This document shows positions 21,308 to 35,824 of a DNA stretch of 64,000 nt, piece by piece. Source of the DNA: Limonium bicolor. Lineage: Eukaryota > Streptophyta > Magnoliopsida > Caryophyllales > Plumbaginaceae. The stretch covers positions 126,605,503 through 126,669,502 of the forward strand of contig CM041783.1 in NCBI GenBank assembly GCA_023374045.1, written 5' to 3'. The first letter of the stretch is position 1; every line of letters begins with the position of its first letter. A program made the position numbers and the translations under genes. The notes below the pieces were generated by a model, which was given only the letters and a program-made list of their open reading frames with translations, was not told where the DNA came from and ran no database searches.

Positions 21308-24300
21308 TGTAACACCCCATCCAACAACCAACACATAATAACAATCTGCAGCGGAAACTCAACTCATCACATTACTTATTCCAATGGTGTTACACGCCGT
21401 TAACCACCTACGTGGCTAACAAGGCTTATACATGTACATTTGTATCGGTCTGATGGACTAGATTCCCGAGCAACTACTCAATACAATACTCATTCCATCT
21501 TCAACATTTATTATATACATACACTTCCCCTGTACCGAGTATTTACAACTACTGCCGATAACAATTTCGGTCTTACTACGCCTATCATATTCATGCCATT
21601 TAAATGGCTACCCATGTATAACATCTGCCCCGTCCTACTCTCGAATGGCTTCCAGCTCTCCGTACCTGAAACAGGAAAAGAAGAGAAAGGGTGGCCCCCA
21701 AGGGGCTCAGCACCTTTGCTGGTATGGTAATCCCGCAGCCCACATGCTACCGGGCCACGCACGACTAATTGTCGTCTTAGCATGCAGTTGATTATATTTA
21801 AATCATGCATACAAACCTTAAACATACCACACATAATATTTCGCCTCAATGGGCTCAACCAATTACCAACACATCCATGCTTAACCAACCATCCAATGAT
21901 TCCTTTAACCTTAGAGTGGCTCTCCCCTAAAATGGAGCTACTTCCTTAACGAACGGCATGTACCCATTAATCGGGTTATCCTCAAATGCCTCTTGTCGCA
22001 AACTGGGATTCATTTCCATGATCCACACATTCCATATCATACAACATATCTCATTCCTTATATGACAAACATAACAACCTTTCTTGTTTCGACATACACA
22101 TGATAACATCACCATCATTCTAAACATCCAATATGTATATATATATATACCATAGCATAGCAAGGGAATTCGCATAGCACCATAACATTACATAACACCA
22201 TAAAATCGGTTCTCACAAGGAACCTTCCACCATAGTTAGTATACCAGTGAGCCTAGAGATTATTACCAATCCCATGTTAAACTCGTTACCATCCTCGTTA
22301 CCGTCCGGTTATATAGAACGGTTAACTTATACCCAAGGTGTGTCGGTTATAGTAATCCCAAGCACACCGAAATAACATACGTATGCCCCTGTGGCCCGAC
22401 GTGAGTCAGTAACTAGCTTTGGATAAGCTAAGGGAAGGTAGAAACCAAATTGGAATACCACCTATACATACACCAAGAGAGCCGAACCGGATAAGATAAC
22501 GACTCCCGTCCATCACACGCGTGGCCGGAACAACCGGACTCCTCACCCCCCGTTAGTACATACACACTTATAAATAAGTAGTTAGGGATCCATTATGGAG
22601 CCTACCACATCCACACACCATACGGTATCATAACCGAGTTAAGCACACAAGGGAGGTTCACACACTTGCATACAACAACAATATCCAACTAACTCACACA
22701 TAGCCGTGGTTAGCACGTTCCCAAGGTTTGGGCCGTCAACTCCGAATACCGATCACTCATGTGTTCCTAGTTTTAGTTAGCTAAGGTTTAACACATATTT
22801 GAGGTTAAACGGCATCGGATACCAGATTCGCCACATAAATGAATCACTATAAACTCATTACATGTTTTAATCTTACAAGGTGGCAAACACTCAAGAAAAC
22901 ATATTGGCATACAAGCCGGTGTAATCCGTTAGGACACAGGTTGCAAGAAAACCATACCTGTCACCGGAGTCCACTTTACCACGTCCTCTTATGTTCCTCG
23001 AGCAAATTCTCGAACAACTGTTAACATCACATGTGTTTTCATTAACACCGGGGTTTTCTTGATTATTTAATGTCAATGCTTAAGTTTTCCCCGTTAACTT
23101 GGTTACATAACTTAACATTTTTAACTTGTTTTACTCTCACATTTAAATGCAACTTTTAGCCCATTTTATTGTCACTAAAACTCACCTAACATGCCCTCAA
23201 CATCCTTATAACATCATTGCCTACCAATCCCCATCATCACATGTCATTTCATAACCTTAAACCATGTTTTTGGTCCGACCGACCCACCGTCCGACCCACA
23301 ACTGGGTCGGTCCATTACAGAACCCTTTTTCTTCCTTATAATCATGCCCGTCCGACCCACGTCCGACCCACCATTCTGGGTCGGTCCATGTGCGAACATT
23401 TTCCCTCCTTTGTAACTTGACCGACCGACCCATGTCCGACCCACCCTTTTGGGTCGGACCATTACCGAACACTTCCTAACATCTAACAGAGGCTCGACCG
23501 ACCCAAAAACTGGGTCGGCCCCTGGGTCGGTCGCACCCTAATCTTACCCAAACTTTGCCAATTCTTCACCAAACTTCTCCTAAGGCCTCTTAATGTGTTC
23601 TAACATCATTTGGCACTTCATACACACCCTTAAGATATTCTTAAGCACTCACAAAACTATTTTTCTCTAATTCCTTAAACCTTTACTTATATCTCCACAA
23701 AATTCCTAACACTTACAATGTTTTCTCCTTATGATTTCTAGGTGGCATTTCACCTATAATGACCACAATACCAAGGTGTTTCCTCTACACCTTATCATCA
23801 CCTCTCAACTTCTTTTCTTACTAACTAAATCTCCTTTTCACAACTTCTTAAAACTCCTTACTCAAAACCTTACCTAAACATCATTTATTCTTTGAACACC
23901 AACATTACCTAAACCTTAAACAAACTCCTCCAAGACTTAAATACATCTTAAGAACACCCATAGATTTCTAAAACTTCCAAGATAATGCCTAAATCCTTAT
24001 AGCACCTTAGTACACCTTAATGCATGTATTCTTCCTTAACAATTCCTAGTTCACCCAAAACTCACTTACAACACTTAGAACTTCTTACACATTTCCCAAA
24101 ATTTGGCCATAGCTTCTCTAGTATATACCCACATCCAACCACTTAGGTTTTTACCTTAATTCATTCAAGAATACCTAAAATCCATCAAACACATTTTATA
24201 CACAAACTTCACACATTAAGCACTACATCACAATATAGTGCATAACTTAAATTGCTTGGCACTTAGGCCCTTAAATGCATGGCTCTTAGGCCCTTAAATT

Positions 24301-25948
24301 GCATATACCTTAAACACTGAATTTCCCACATAATAATGCCTTTGACCTGCAAATACACCCAACAATACATATTCCTTTAATAAACTCCTTGAGAGCATTT
24401 TACTAGCTCATTCACCATTGGCTCCTTAGGTATTTTAACAAGCATTATAAGCTTATTCCTCCTAAGGCATTAAACCACATTAAGATAGGTTGTTTACCTC
24501 TTTTCCTCACAAATTTCTTTCTTGTTTCCTTGTAAACCGGTAAGGCATTTCCTTCCTTGTCAACAACTAAACAATATACCAACATTGTAATGAGTATATA
24601 AGCTTTAAGCTTCATCTCATTGTAAACCCTAGTTACATATATTGTTTTAACACATCAAGGTAATTGTTTTACCTTTGAATGGAAAGAGAGCTTGAATATA
24701 TATCAAGAGAGGACTCCTCCTAGTCCATGAAAGCTTGGAATGAAGCTAGAACAAGGCAATATAAGAGCACCATTAATGGTGAATTTTCGGACATGACAAA
24801 ACATGGAGGAAATGTCATTTTTCTTTAAGTTTCCTTACCTTGAAGCAAAGGAGAACAAGAATATGTGAAAAGATGAGCTCAAGCTCCTCCCATGGTGATT
24901 CCTCTTGGCACCGAAATGGAGCTCTTGGGATTTTGAAAGGATAGAATTGAAGAGCTTGATGAGAGGAAGAGATTGGTGGTGTTTGTTTTTTATTTGAACA
25001 AGTGAGCTTGGAATTATTGCCAATGGAAGGTGGAGCTTTGGTGAGCACTATTCCAAATCGTAAATGGAGAAGAAGAGAGGTTGAAGAAGCCTTGCAACCG
25101 TGGGAAATGAAGAAGGAAGGGAGAATGAGATTGGTTTTGCTTTTAAGGATATTTATAACTTAAAGCAAATAGTAACCTATGAGTCACCTTTATTTACTTA
25201 ACAAGTTAACATGTTTGGTGACTCATTACTACCAAAAACCGGCCCCCTTATTAGTAGAAGGGTATAATAGTCTTTGTTGACCAATTTAATTACTTATAAC
25301 ATTATATGTTACAAACTAGTTATAAAAATCACTATTCACCAAAAACAAGGCACTTAGAAGTGAAATTTTTGATTTCCCATTGATATAGCCACCCAAATGT
25401 GATACTATATAGTACACATGTTAATTAAAGAGTAATGATGGACATTTAGCCATTCAAAACTCATTTACAAGACAATTTTTCAAAAACGTGCTTTAAGACT
25501 TCTTAAAGCACATTTTGTGTTTTAACTTGTTTTCAAGCTTGGTTTTCTTTGGTAATTGATTTAATATGTTCATTAACATATAATTAAGGCATAGGTATGA
25601 CCATTAGGCCTTATACACATTTATCCCAAGCTTAGAGCACATTTTTGCTCTTATTGACCTTAAGGTATTTATTTGTGTTTTGTTTGGTTTCCTTGTCTAC
25701 CAAAGTTTCCTAAGGACTTAATTAGCCTTATAAAGTCATAATTAAACATTATCAAGTCTTGGTAGGCTCTTTGGGTCCTAATCAAGTTCACTCATAGCTT
25801 AGAGCATGTTTTTGCTCGTACTGTGTCTTAGTGCTTTACTGCACTTTACTATATTTTAAATTGTCCACTGATGTTTCTAAGGCACTTTTTAGCCTTTACA
25901 TGCCATAGTTTGATATTTAAACAACATACCAAAGTTTGGGGTATTTCA
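21308..25948 (-). repeat. 3' LTR of B (4641 bp)
   Basis: Matches 30885-35506 throughout; the differences I noticed are mainly one- to four-base indels. It contains a stem near its U5 end (21396-21425), AT repeats near 22132-22150, a dyad array at 23264-23535 and long CT-rich non-coding DNA. No protein family was recognised. Confidence 0.95.
23264..23535. repeat. Dyad array in LTR B
   Basis: Inverted pairs CGACCCA/TGGGTCG begin at 23292, 23364, 23437 and 23499 (spacings 72, 73, 62), preceded by a half unit near 23273. The third has 10-base arms GTCCGACCCA/TGGGTCGGAC. The second LTR copy carries the same array at about 32840-33105. Confidence 0.88.
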
Positions 25949-25985
25949 ATCTACCCCCCTTAAAAGAACTTCGTCCTCGAAGTTC
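25949..25985 (-). promoter_or_regulatory. PPT and adjacent hairpin of B
   Basis: On the minus strand TTTTAAGGGGGGTAGAT abuts the LTR. Upstream is a hairpin at 25966-25985 with arms GAACTTCG and CGAAGTTC around AGGA. Confidence 0.88.
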
Positions 25986-28900
25986 ACATTTCCTCGCATC
26001 ATTGGATTAGAATACGGGAATTACTTATAGCCACAAGACTTCCATTACCAACCACCCTTTACATCCAACCTCGGACTTAATGGTCCGGGCAACATATCCA
26101 CATTATACATAAAATATCATATTCACATGGTAACCTCGGACTCAATGGTCCGGGTACCTTCACCACACATGCACCCATACAATATCCCTCAGACTCTTAG
26201 GTCTGGGTGACATAACCACATTTAGACTCATAGGTCTATGTAACACAACACATTTAGACTCATAGGTCTTGATAGCACACACTTTAAGAGATCAAAGTCA
26301 AATAACCCTTATCACCCATACCAAACAACATGTCATAGCATGTATATCAAACAGAAATACCTTTTCCATCTCTCCATGGGTTCGAATCCCACGTTGAGTA
26401 CATATACATTGTGATCCCGCAGAACCCGGTCGTGATGGACACTTTCTGGTCCCCGTTCCTTTGGGAGATCAAAACATTCACTTAATTTTCAACATATGTA
26501 CTTCTCATGTCACCGGTCCGAAGACAAAGGCTCATACGTCCTCAGCTCGTGAGCAAGTACTACAAAAATATTCTTTACTATGTTGAGTATAGGAAGATCT
26601 TTATTCAAAATATTAATCGATTGTTTTTAAAACACCAATTGAAAATCCTTTTGAAAACACCACACAACTCCAAGTCCAGTTTATGCTCCTTGTATCTTTC
26701 TTAACATGGTTATTTGTAATCACTTATAGGGAGCTTCAAGGATCATCCAACACTGATGTGATCAGCATCGGTGTTGAACTATCTTTCCACCCCAATTTGT
26801 GTTCGGCTTCCCTTGATCTCATGATAATCAAGTTTCACCTCCCACCTCATTTTCAACCAACAATTAATTCAAGCATATCCCATTTTCTATCTTTGAATCC
26901 TTCTAGTCATAATCATAACATCTCCAAGGGATAGAACTCCATCTATCAATCATCATCCAAATCCAACTTAATTCGAGTTACCTAGGGAATTTAATTCTCA
27001 CTAGGTTCTATGTCGGTCTCATATCCCTTCATAAATCACAACACTGTATATATATACATATATTTTTATATCAAAATACAATACATGGTTTATATTTATG
27101 CACCGTCGGGGTTTTAGTTCCCCGGGAGTTTCTTTACTCCCTTCCACTTGTACTCTCACACACCACTGTTAACAAAAAAACACACTTCCCACAATGGTAT
27201 TCGCATCCTCTGTGCGCAATTACCACAATTTACCCACAAATAAATGCGTATGTTTATATAACACACGCGCCAACCATCATAACAATCATTTTGTGCTATG
27301 CACACCTAGTTCGCGTACACTTGTACGGTAAAACAAACCCTAATGGTGTTGCGCTCTATCCCCCTTAAAAGGATTACGCCCACTATCAATCACTAACCTT
27401 GGCTTAAAAATTTCTGTTCTGCCGTCGTGAAGTGTTTTAACTTCCACGCGGTCCTATTACACCATGGATTCTGATTAGGGATCTTAACATATTGGCGGTT
27501 TAGTCCCGAAACCAAGAATTCGCATTGGAGTTGTAACTCATACCGTTTTCGGGCCTGTAAGGCTTTTAGGCATTGATATCTAGCCATCCATCGTATTCAC
27601 AATGTATATTCGGCATTTGATGCATGGCTCACTGGCCTTTGCTGCGCCATCTGATAATTATATGCTAGTTTGGCCCCATTCGTTACTGTTAACTGTATTG
27701 TACATCTCCAATGTATTACCCTTATCTTGGAAGGATGGTTTCTCAACCGACGCATGGTATCTCTTACCCTGATTAATTCGGTGAGTTTCAAAACTTTCCA
27801 TCCACTCTCCAAATAGCTCAGCGTAAACTACTATGTAATTCACAATGATTGACTTGCTTTTACCCGACTCACTGTCGGTTGAGATTGAGCTACTACCTAG
27901 TGTGTAGTGCTCTCTCATCATCAGTTTTACAACATTTGGGGTATATTCCATACCGATATTTGGCAGTTAGTGCTACCGTAGTCAATTACTGTTAATCATG
28001 TCTCCCATCTGGTTTTGTACAAGTATCCCTTTATTGGTGCGGTCTTGCATTTCCTATGCATCGGCCATTATACATTATTCTTCCATAATTACCATGCTTC
28101 TGATTCCTAGCTATCCCCTCGATCATTACTGTGTGCAAGAGCAATACCAAACACTCAGTCATACAGAGTGCAGAGGCGTAAACTCTTGACAGTAAATCCC
28201 TTATGCGATGCGATAGGAATTTTCACTGAAATCCTTATCATCTAACACTTGCCACCGGCTTACTGCTCGGTTCATTTGCTATCACTTAATGTTGTACCTC
28301 CACTGGGGTTAACTCACAACTCTGCTTACTCACCATTTTATCATCCAACCATCCTCATACAACGGTCGCTTATTGCGCGCCGTGTCCTTACTCATTATAT
28401 AACACCAACTTATACTGCATCCGCTATTATATTAGCTTCTGCTGTTATGCTGGGTTTATCTGGCCACTTATTTGGCTGGTTTTTGAATATACTACTATTT
28501 TTCCCTTGAGCGTTGTTCGCTACACATTTAGTTTCACACACCTATGGTGACTGCTATCAACTTATCACACTTCCTGCGTACACAACTGGTACGAGCACTT
28601 CCTTTCGTGTTATATTATTTAAATCACCCTGGGGTAATAACAACGTGGTCCATCCTCCACATATCTCTTGAACTTGATTCACATAACTACCGTTCCTGCG
28701 GTCTCACAATATCGAGAGGTATTCCCACTCTTAATGCGGTGGTTCGCTTACCACTCTATTCACTTATACCACATAAACTTCTACAATCAACCAAATTCAT
28801 ATAACATATCTTACTTATGGCTTATAGCCTTATTTGCCTTGAGCTGGGCTCATTGTAGGCTGTCCACACACATGTACTTCTCTGTACAATATTACCTGGT

Positions 28901-30852
28901 TAGAGGTTGTATTGGCATCCATGACAAGGTTGTTGCATCACATTTCCTTTCATGGGATGCCCTTTAAGATTGCCAGTCCGTCTCCTGACAACTTATGTCT
29001 AATCTGGGTGTTAATTTCAACCCTTGTGTTTCTGTCATGTATTTGGTTCAACAATTGTTGATGCGCACACCCTTCGAGGATTTCTCCTGGGTGTCGTTAC
29101 GTTATGCCTTACATTTGTTTCACGCCTCTTTTTTTTTTGGTACATTCTGTTATTATCTTCTTCTGTAAAGATCAACATTTCCAGATAGTGTAGGTACTGA
29201 TTCTGGGAGTTTCATCCCGTTCGTTGCACATTAATGTGTCCACATTAGGCATCTGCCTTGCCCTGCTTTTCAGCTATCATGTTTATCCCTGAGGATCCTT
29301 AAGACATATACTATGTCTTTACTTAATCGTTTGTGCGCTTCGCACTTCCTAACTCTTAAACATTCCCCTGAAAGGAATTCACCAATCCTTTTAACCTCGT
29401 TCACTTAACTGAGTTCCTTAATTTCAACTATTCCTTGTAATCCTTAGCTCTTGTTTAATTTATACTGCTGACCGTAGACGGAGTCGACTACTTCCCGTGT
29501 TCTGGACTCTACTCGTATACTATATGGGGTATCATACTGATACATTACTACTTACCCAACTAACCTATAAGTAGGTCTGTCAGGTCCACATGCTCCTATC
29601 GGAGTGCGGTCGTCCCACAACACAGTTGGTACACTTGTAGTGTCCGTCACACGCCTAGGTTGAAGTATTCGTTGTCAACTCCCTTATATTGTCCCGTGAC
29701 AATATTCATTCCTTGCTTCCCGAACTTAATCGAGGGAAGGTTTATCCAGTTGCTCCTTGTCAGTTGCTCTTGGTTTTCACTGGTTTGGTTTAAAGAAGGT
29801 TGGAAAGAAGTGTTGGTTTTGAAAGAAATCTGGTTTGAAAAGAAAAGAGTTTGAATAAATCTGGGTTGAAAGAAAATTTTCATGGTTTCACAACATCTTC
29901 TTACCTTAGCCAAGTCTAGCTTCTTGCTGACTGGTGTACTTACAATTACAGAGGTTAGGCTAACAGGCCCTTCCACTGTTATGACAATCACATTTAACTT
30001 TATTGTACCTTTCCAAGTATTTGTAGTGGTTACGAATTTCCTGAACAGCCCTGTTATAGTAGCACTTGCTATGGCAAGTGCGCCATGCTAACTGGCTATC
30101 GGTTCGACACATACCGGTTGTGGTATTGTTTTTACCCATTTTGTCATCAGTGGCCTTGTTGGCCCTCACTGATCTTACTGTCTTGATAAATACTCTTTTA
30201 GGTGACTTCTCACTGTCTTCACATGACGATCATCTACTAGGGTGTTTCCCATTCTGGGAGACCCCTTTGTCTTAGTATTGTATTCCCTTTGTAGCCCGTT
30301 CCACGTATTTGGGCACTACATTGTAGTTCCCTTGTCTGTTGATATACCGTTGGGTATTATTATTCATTAATTGTGGTCCCGTAGACACTTGTCTCGGGTT
30401 TCTTTAATCCACTTTTTGCCTGTTGCACGGTTGGTGCGTTGCAAGCTGATTGTGTTCGACTGCTCGGCATGTCGACCCAGGTTGCCGAAAATTCTATTCT
30501 CTTACACCCAAAATCCTTCATTCTTCGCTATTAAATGCGGTTAACATCATTCTGATGGAGACCGTCTCCGGGATTCCCCGCTTTCGGGATCTACCGTATG
30601 ACAGGTTCTCCGTTCCCACAGTAGTACTTAACATAGCCAGATCGGGTATTCCCGAGTAAGAGAGGACTTCCATCTCTCTGGCGTTGTTTCCCCAAGTTAT
30701 ATACAGGGATTGTGGAGGGTGGGATGGATACTGTAGGTTTCCAGTATTCACTGGTAGTTCCTAACTAGCGTATCTCTCGTGCTATCACTCAACCCTTAAC
30801 CCAAAGTACTTAAATCCTAACTCGGTACTTCCTAAGCTCGGTAATTCAGTCA
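25986..30852 (-). other. Internal domain of B: long, apparently non-coding
   Basis: Nearly 4.9 kb without a frame above about 115 codons and without any RT, protease, integrase or gag motif on either strand. Blocks match the internal region of E: 26727-26850 with 60266-60385, 27890 with 61082, 28139-28200 with 61340-61405, 28360 with 61480, and 29297-29350 with 62597-62650. The order is the same. A T-arm-like GGTTCGAATCCC at 26390 is not part of a tRNA. Confidence 0.7.
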
Positions 30853-30879
30853 TCAGAGCGATACTTCGCTCTGATACCA
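30853..30879 (-). promoter_or_regulatory. tRNA-iMet PBS of B, inside a perfect hairpin
   Basis: The minus strand TGGTATCAGAGCG (30867-30879) is the classic initiator-Met PBS, 5 bases inside the LTR. It overlaps a hairpin with 9-base arms TCAGAGCGA and TCGCTCTGA and a 4-base loop (30853-30874). The same structure occurs in D at 47864. Confidence 0.88.
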
Positions 30880-30884
30880 CTTTT

Positions 30885-33800
30885 TGTAACACCCCATCCA
30901 ACAACCAACACATAATAACAATCTGCAGCGGAAACTCAACTCATCACATTACTTATTCCAATGGTGTTACACGCCGTTAACCACCTACGTGGCTAACAAG
31001 GCTTATACATGTACATTTGTATCGGTCTGATGGACTAGATTCCCGAGCAACTACTCATACAATACTCATTCCATCTTCAACATTTAATATACATACACTT
31101 CCCCTGTACCGAGTATCTACAACTACTGCCGATAACAATTTCGGTCTTACTACGCCTATCATATTCATGCCATTTAAATGGCTACCCATGTATAACATCT
31201 GCCCCGTCCTACTCTCGAATGGCTTCCAGCTCTCCGTACCTGAAACAGGAAAAGAAGAGAAAGGGTGGCCCCCAAGGGGCTCAGCACCTTTGCTGGTATG
31301 GTATCCCGCAGCCCACATGCTACCGGGCCACGCACGACTAATTGTCGTCTTAGCATGCAGTTGATTATATTTAATCATGCATACAAACCTTAAACATACC
31401 ACACATAATATTTCGCCTCAATGGGCTCAACCAATTACCAACACATCCATGCTTAACAACCAACCATCCAATGATTCCTTTAACCTTAGAGTGGCTCTCC
31501 CCTAAAATGGAGCTACTTCCTTAACGAACGGCATGTACCCATTAATCGGGTTATCCTCAAATGCCTCTTGTCGCAAACTGGGATTCATTTCCATGATCCA
31601 CACATTCCATATCATACAACATATCTCATTCCTTATATGACAAACATAACAACCTTTCTTGTTTCGACATACACATGATAACATCACCATCATTCTAAAC
31701 ATCCAATATGTATATATATATACCATAGCATAGCAAGGGAATTCGCATAGCACCATAACATTACATAACACCATAAAATCGGTTCTCACAAGGAACCTTC
31801 CACCATAGTTAGTATACCAGTGAGCCTAGAGATTATTACCAATCCCATGTTAAACTCGTTACCATCCTCGTTACCGTCCGTTATATAGAACGGTTAACTT
31901 ATACCCAAGGTGTGTCGGTTATAGTAATCCAAGCACACCGAAATAACATACGTATGCCCCTGTGGCCCGACGTGAGTCAGTAACTAGCTTTGGATAAGCT
32001 AAGGGAAGGTAGAAACCAAATTGGAATACCACCTATACATACACCAAGAGCCGAACCGGATAAGATAACGACTCCCGTCCATCACACGCGTGGCCGGAAC
32101 AACCGGACTCCTCACCCCCCGTTAGTACATACACACTTATAAATAAGTAGTTAGGGATCCATTATGGAGCCTACCACATCCACACACCATACGGTATCAT
32201 AACCGAGTTAAGCACACAAGGGAGGTTCACACACTTGCATACAACAACAATATCCAACTAACTCACACATAGCCGTGGTTAGCACGTTCCCAAGGTTTGG
32301 GCCGTCAACTCCGAATACCGATCACTCATGTGTTCCTAGTTTTAGTTAGCTAAGGTTTAACACATATTTGAGGTTAAACGGCATCGGATACCAGATTCGC
32401 CACATAAATGAATCACTATAAACTCATTACATGTTTTAATCTTACAAGGTGGCAAACACTCAAGAAAACATATTGGCATACAAGCCGGTGTAATCCGTTA
32501 GGACACAGGTTGCAAGAAAACCATACCTGTCACCGGAGTCCACTTTACCACGTCCTCTTATGTTCCTCGAGCAAATTCTCGAACAACTGTTAACATCACA
32601 TGTGTTTTCATTAACACCGGGTTTTCTTGATTATTTAATGTCAATGCTTAAGTTTTCCCCGTTAACTTGGTTACATAACTTAACATTTTTAACTTGTTTT
32701 ACTCACATTTAAATGCAACTTTTAGCCCATTTTATTGTCACTAAAACTCACCTAACATGCCCTCAACATCCTTATAACATCATTGCCTACCAATCCCCAT
32801 CATCACATGTCATTTCATAACCTTAAACCATGTTTTTGGTGCGACCGACCCACCGTCCGACCCACAACTGGGTCGGTCCATTACAGAACCCTTTTTCTTC
32901 CTTATAATCATGCCCGTCCGACCCACGTCCGACCCACCATTCTGGGTCGGTCCATGTGCGAACATTTCCCTCCTTTGTAACTTGACCGACCGACCCATGT
33001 CCGACCCACCCTTTTGGGTCGGACCATTACCGAACACTTCCTAACATCTAACAGAGGCTCGACCGACCCAAAAACTGGGTCGGCCCCTGGGTCGGTCGCA
33101 CCCTAATCTTACCCAAACTTTGCCAATTCTTCACCAAACTTCTCCTAAGGCCTCTTAATGTGTTCTAACATCATTTGGCACTTCATACACACCCTTAAGA
33201 TATTCTTAAGCACTCACAAAACTATTTTTCTCTAATTCCTTAAACCTTTACTTATATCTCCACAAAATTCCTAACACTTACAATGTTTTCTCCTTATGAT
33301 TTCTAGGTGGCATTTCACCTATAATGACCACAATACCAAGGTGTTTCCTCTACACCTTATCATCACCTCTCAACTTCTTTTCTTACTAACTAAATCTCCT
33401 TTTCACAACTTCTTAAAACTCCTTACTCAAAACCTTACCTAAACGTCATTTATTCTTTGAACACCAACATTACCTAAACCTTAAACAAACTCCTCCAAGA
33501 CTTAAATACATCTTAAGAACACCCATAGATTTCTAAAACTTCCAAGATAATGCCTAAATCCTTATAGCACCTTAGTACACCTTAATGCATGTATTCTTCC
33601 TTAACAATTCCTAGTTCACCCAAAACTCACTTACAACACTTAGAACTTCTTACACATTTCCCAAAATTTGGCCATAGCTTCTCTAGTATATACCCACATC
33701 CAACCACTTAGGTTTTTACCTTAATTCATTCAAGAATACCTAAAATCCATCAAACACATTTTATACACAAACTTCACACATTAAGCACTACATCACAATA

Positions 33801-35506
33801 TAGTGCATAACTTAAATTGCTTGGCACTTAGGCCCTTAAATGCATGGCTCTTAGGCCCTTAAATTGCATATACCTTAAACACTGAATTTCCCACATAATA
33901 ATGCCTTTGACCTGCAAATACACCCAACAATACATATTCCTTTAATAAACTCCTTGAGAGCATTTTACTAGCTCATTCACCATTGGCTCCTTAGGTATTT
34001 TAACAAGCATTATAAGCTTATTCCTCCTAAGGCATTAACCACATTAAGATAGGTTGTTTACCTCTCTTTTCCTCACAAATTTCTTTCTTGTTTCCTTGTA
34101 AACCGGTAAGGCATTTCCTTCCTTGTCAACAACTAAACAATATACCAACATTGTAATGATATAAGCTTTAAGCTTCATCTCATTGTAAACCCTAGTTACA
34201 TATATTGTTTTAACACATCAAGGTAATTGTTTTACCTTTGAATGGAAAGAAGCTTGAATATATATCAAGAGAGGACTCCTCCTAGTCCATGAAAGCTTGG
34301 AATGAAGCTAGAACAAGGCAATATAAGAGCACCATTAATGGTGAATTTTCGGACATGACAAAACATGGAGGAAATGTCATTTTTCTTTAAGTTTCCTTAC
34401 CTTGAAGCAAAGAGAACAAGAATATGTGAAAAGATGAGCTCAAGCTCCCCCTGGTGATTCCTCTTGGCACCGAAATGGAGCTCTTGGGATTTTGAAAGGA
34501 TAGAATTGAAGAGCTTGATGAGAGGAAGAGATTGGTGGTGTTTGTTTTTGATTTGAACAAGTGAGCTTGGAATTATTGCCAATGGAAGGTGGAGCTTTGG
34601 TGAGCACTATTCCAAATCGTAAATGGAGAAGAAGAGAGGTTGAAGAAGCCTTGCAACCGTGGGAAATGAAGAAGGAAGGGAGAATGAGATTGGTTTTGCT
34701 TTTAAGGATATTTATAACTTAAAGCAAATAGTAACCTATGAGTCACCTTTATTTACTTAACAAGTTAACATGTTTGGTGACTCATTACTACCAAAAACCG
34801 GCCCCCTTATTAGTAGAAGGGTATAATAGTCTTTGTTGACCAATTTAATTACTTATAACATTATATGTTACAAACTAGTTATAAAAATCACTATTCACCA
34901 AAACAAGGCACTTAGAAGTGAAATTTTTGATTTCCCATTGATATAGCCACCCAAATGTGATACTATATAGTACACATGTTAATTAAAGAGTAATGATGGA
35001 CATTTAGCCATTCAAAACTCATTTACAAGACAATTTTTCAAAAACGTGCTTTAAGACTTCTTAAAGCACATTTTGTGTTTTAACTTGTTTTCAAGCTTGG
35101 TTTTCTTTGGTAATTGATTTAATATGTTCATTAACATATAATTAAGGCATAGGTATGACCATTAGGCCTTATACACATTTATCCCAAGCTTAGAGCACAT
35201 TTTTGCTCTTATTGACCTTAAGGTATTTATTTGTGTTTTGTTTGGTTTCCTTGTCTACCAAAGTTTCCTAAGGACTTAATTAGCCTTATAAAGTCATAAT
35301 TAAACATTATCAAGTCTTGGTAGGCTCTTTGGGTCCTAATCAAGTTCACTCATAGCTTAGAGCATGTTTTTGCTCGTACTGTGTCTTAGTGCTTTACTGC
35401 ACTTTACTATATTTTAAATTGTCCACTGATGTTTCTAAGGCACTTTTTAGCCTTTACATGCCATAGTTTGATATTTAAACAACATACCAAAGTTTGGGGT
35501 ATTTCA
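30885..35506 (-). repeat. 5' LTR of B (4622 bp)
   Basis: Partner of 21308-25948. Begins TGTAACACCCC and ends GGGGTATTTCA on the plus strand, followed by TSD ATATT. Confidence 0.95.
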
Positions 35507-35824
35507 ATATTGACTCTCCTGGGTGGCCACCAGCTTGTCTATCATCTCCCGGAGCTTAGCATTATTTGAGATAATGACTTGTTGTAGAGGAGAAAGTTGT
35601 TCATGACAAAGATTTTTCCCTTGCTCATATTCAAATTGCTCCTCAATCCGCCTCATCTCCTCTATCCCTGAACAAGCTTCAAACTCGTGGGGTCCCCCAC
35701 ACTGAGAGCAAAACGGATCAAAGGAATCCGAAGACACTTGATATTTAGCCCACATAGAAGTATGGTACGTCGGCTCAAACGTCATCTTTATTTCACCCAG
35801 CGACCTGACCAACTCATGCGTCAT
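35507..35824 (-). pseudogene. Gag-like ORF of A, N-terminal part (split by B)
   Basis: Codons 1-106 of the 312-codon ORF, starting at ATG 35824 (MTHELVRSL). It shows FCSQCGGPHEFEAC, a C-x2-C-x3-H-x4-C knuckle one residue shorter than the canonical CCHC and typical of Athila-type gag. A helical, glutamate-rich segment follows. It lacks the main Retrotrans_gag capsid domain, so it is at most a truncated gag. It is interrupted at codon 106 by B, which adds a stop two codons inside the LTR boundary. Confidence 0.7.

Larger units (their letters stand above)
21308..35506 (-). mobile_element. Element B: LARD-like retrotransposon with 4.6-kb LTRs
   Basis: Flanked by TSD ATATT (21303-21307 and 35507-35511). 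LTRs are 21308-25948 (4641 bp) and 30885-35506 (4622 bp). The internal region is 4.94 kb with no gag or pol frame. PBS to tRNA-iMet (minus) and PPT (minus) show leftward orientation. LTR ends TGTAACACCCC/GGGGTATTTCA and the PBS resemble those of element D, so B is probably a non-autonomous relative of Tekay-type elements. The LTR pair is very similar, so it is the youngest layer of this stack. Confidence 0.92.

Noticed and set aside
26385..26405. T-arm-like GGTTCGAATCCC suggesting a tRNA gene
   Set aside because: No acceptor, D or anticodon arms around it, and the homologous site in E lacks the motif.
25986..30852. Decayed gag-pol inside element B
   Set aside because: I looked for RT, protease, integrase and zinc-knuckle text in the translated frames and found none; only a profile search could exclude very old remnants.
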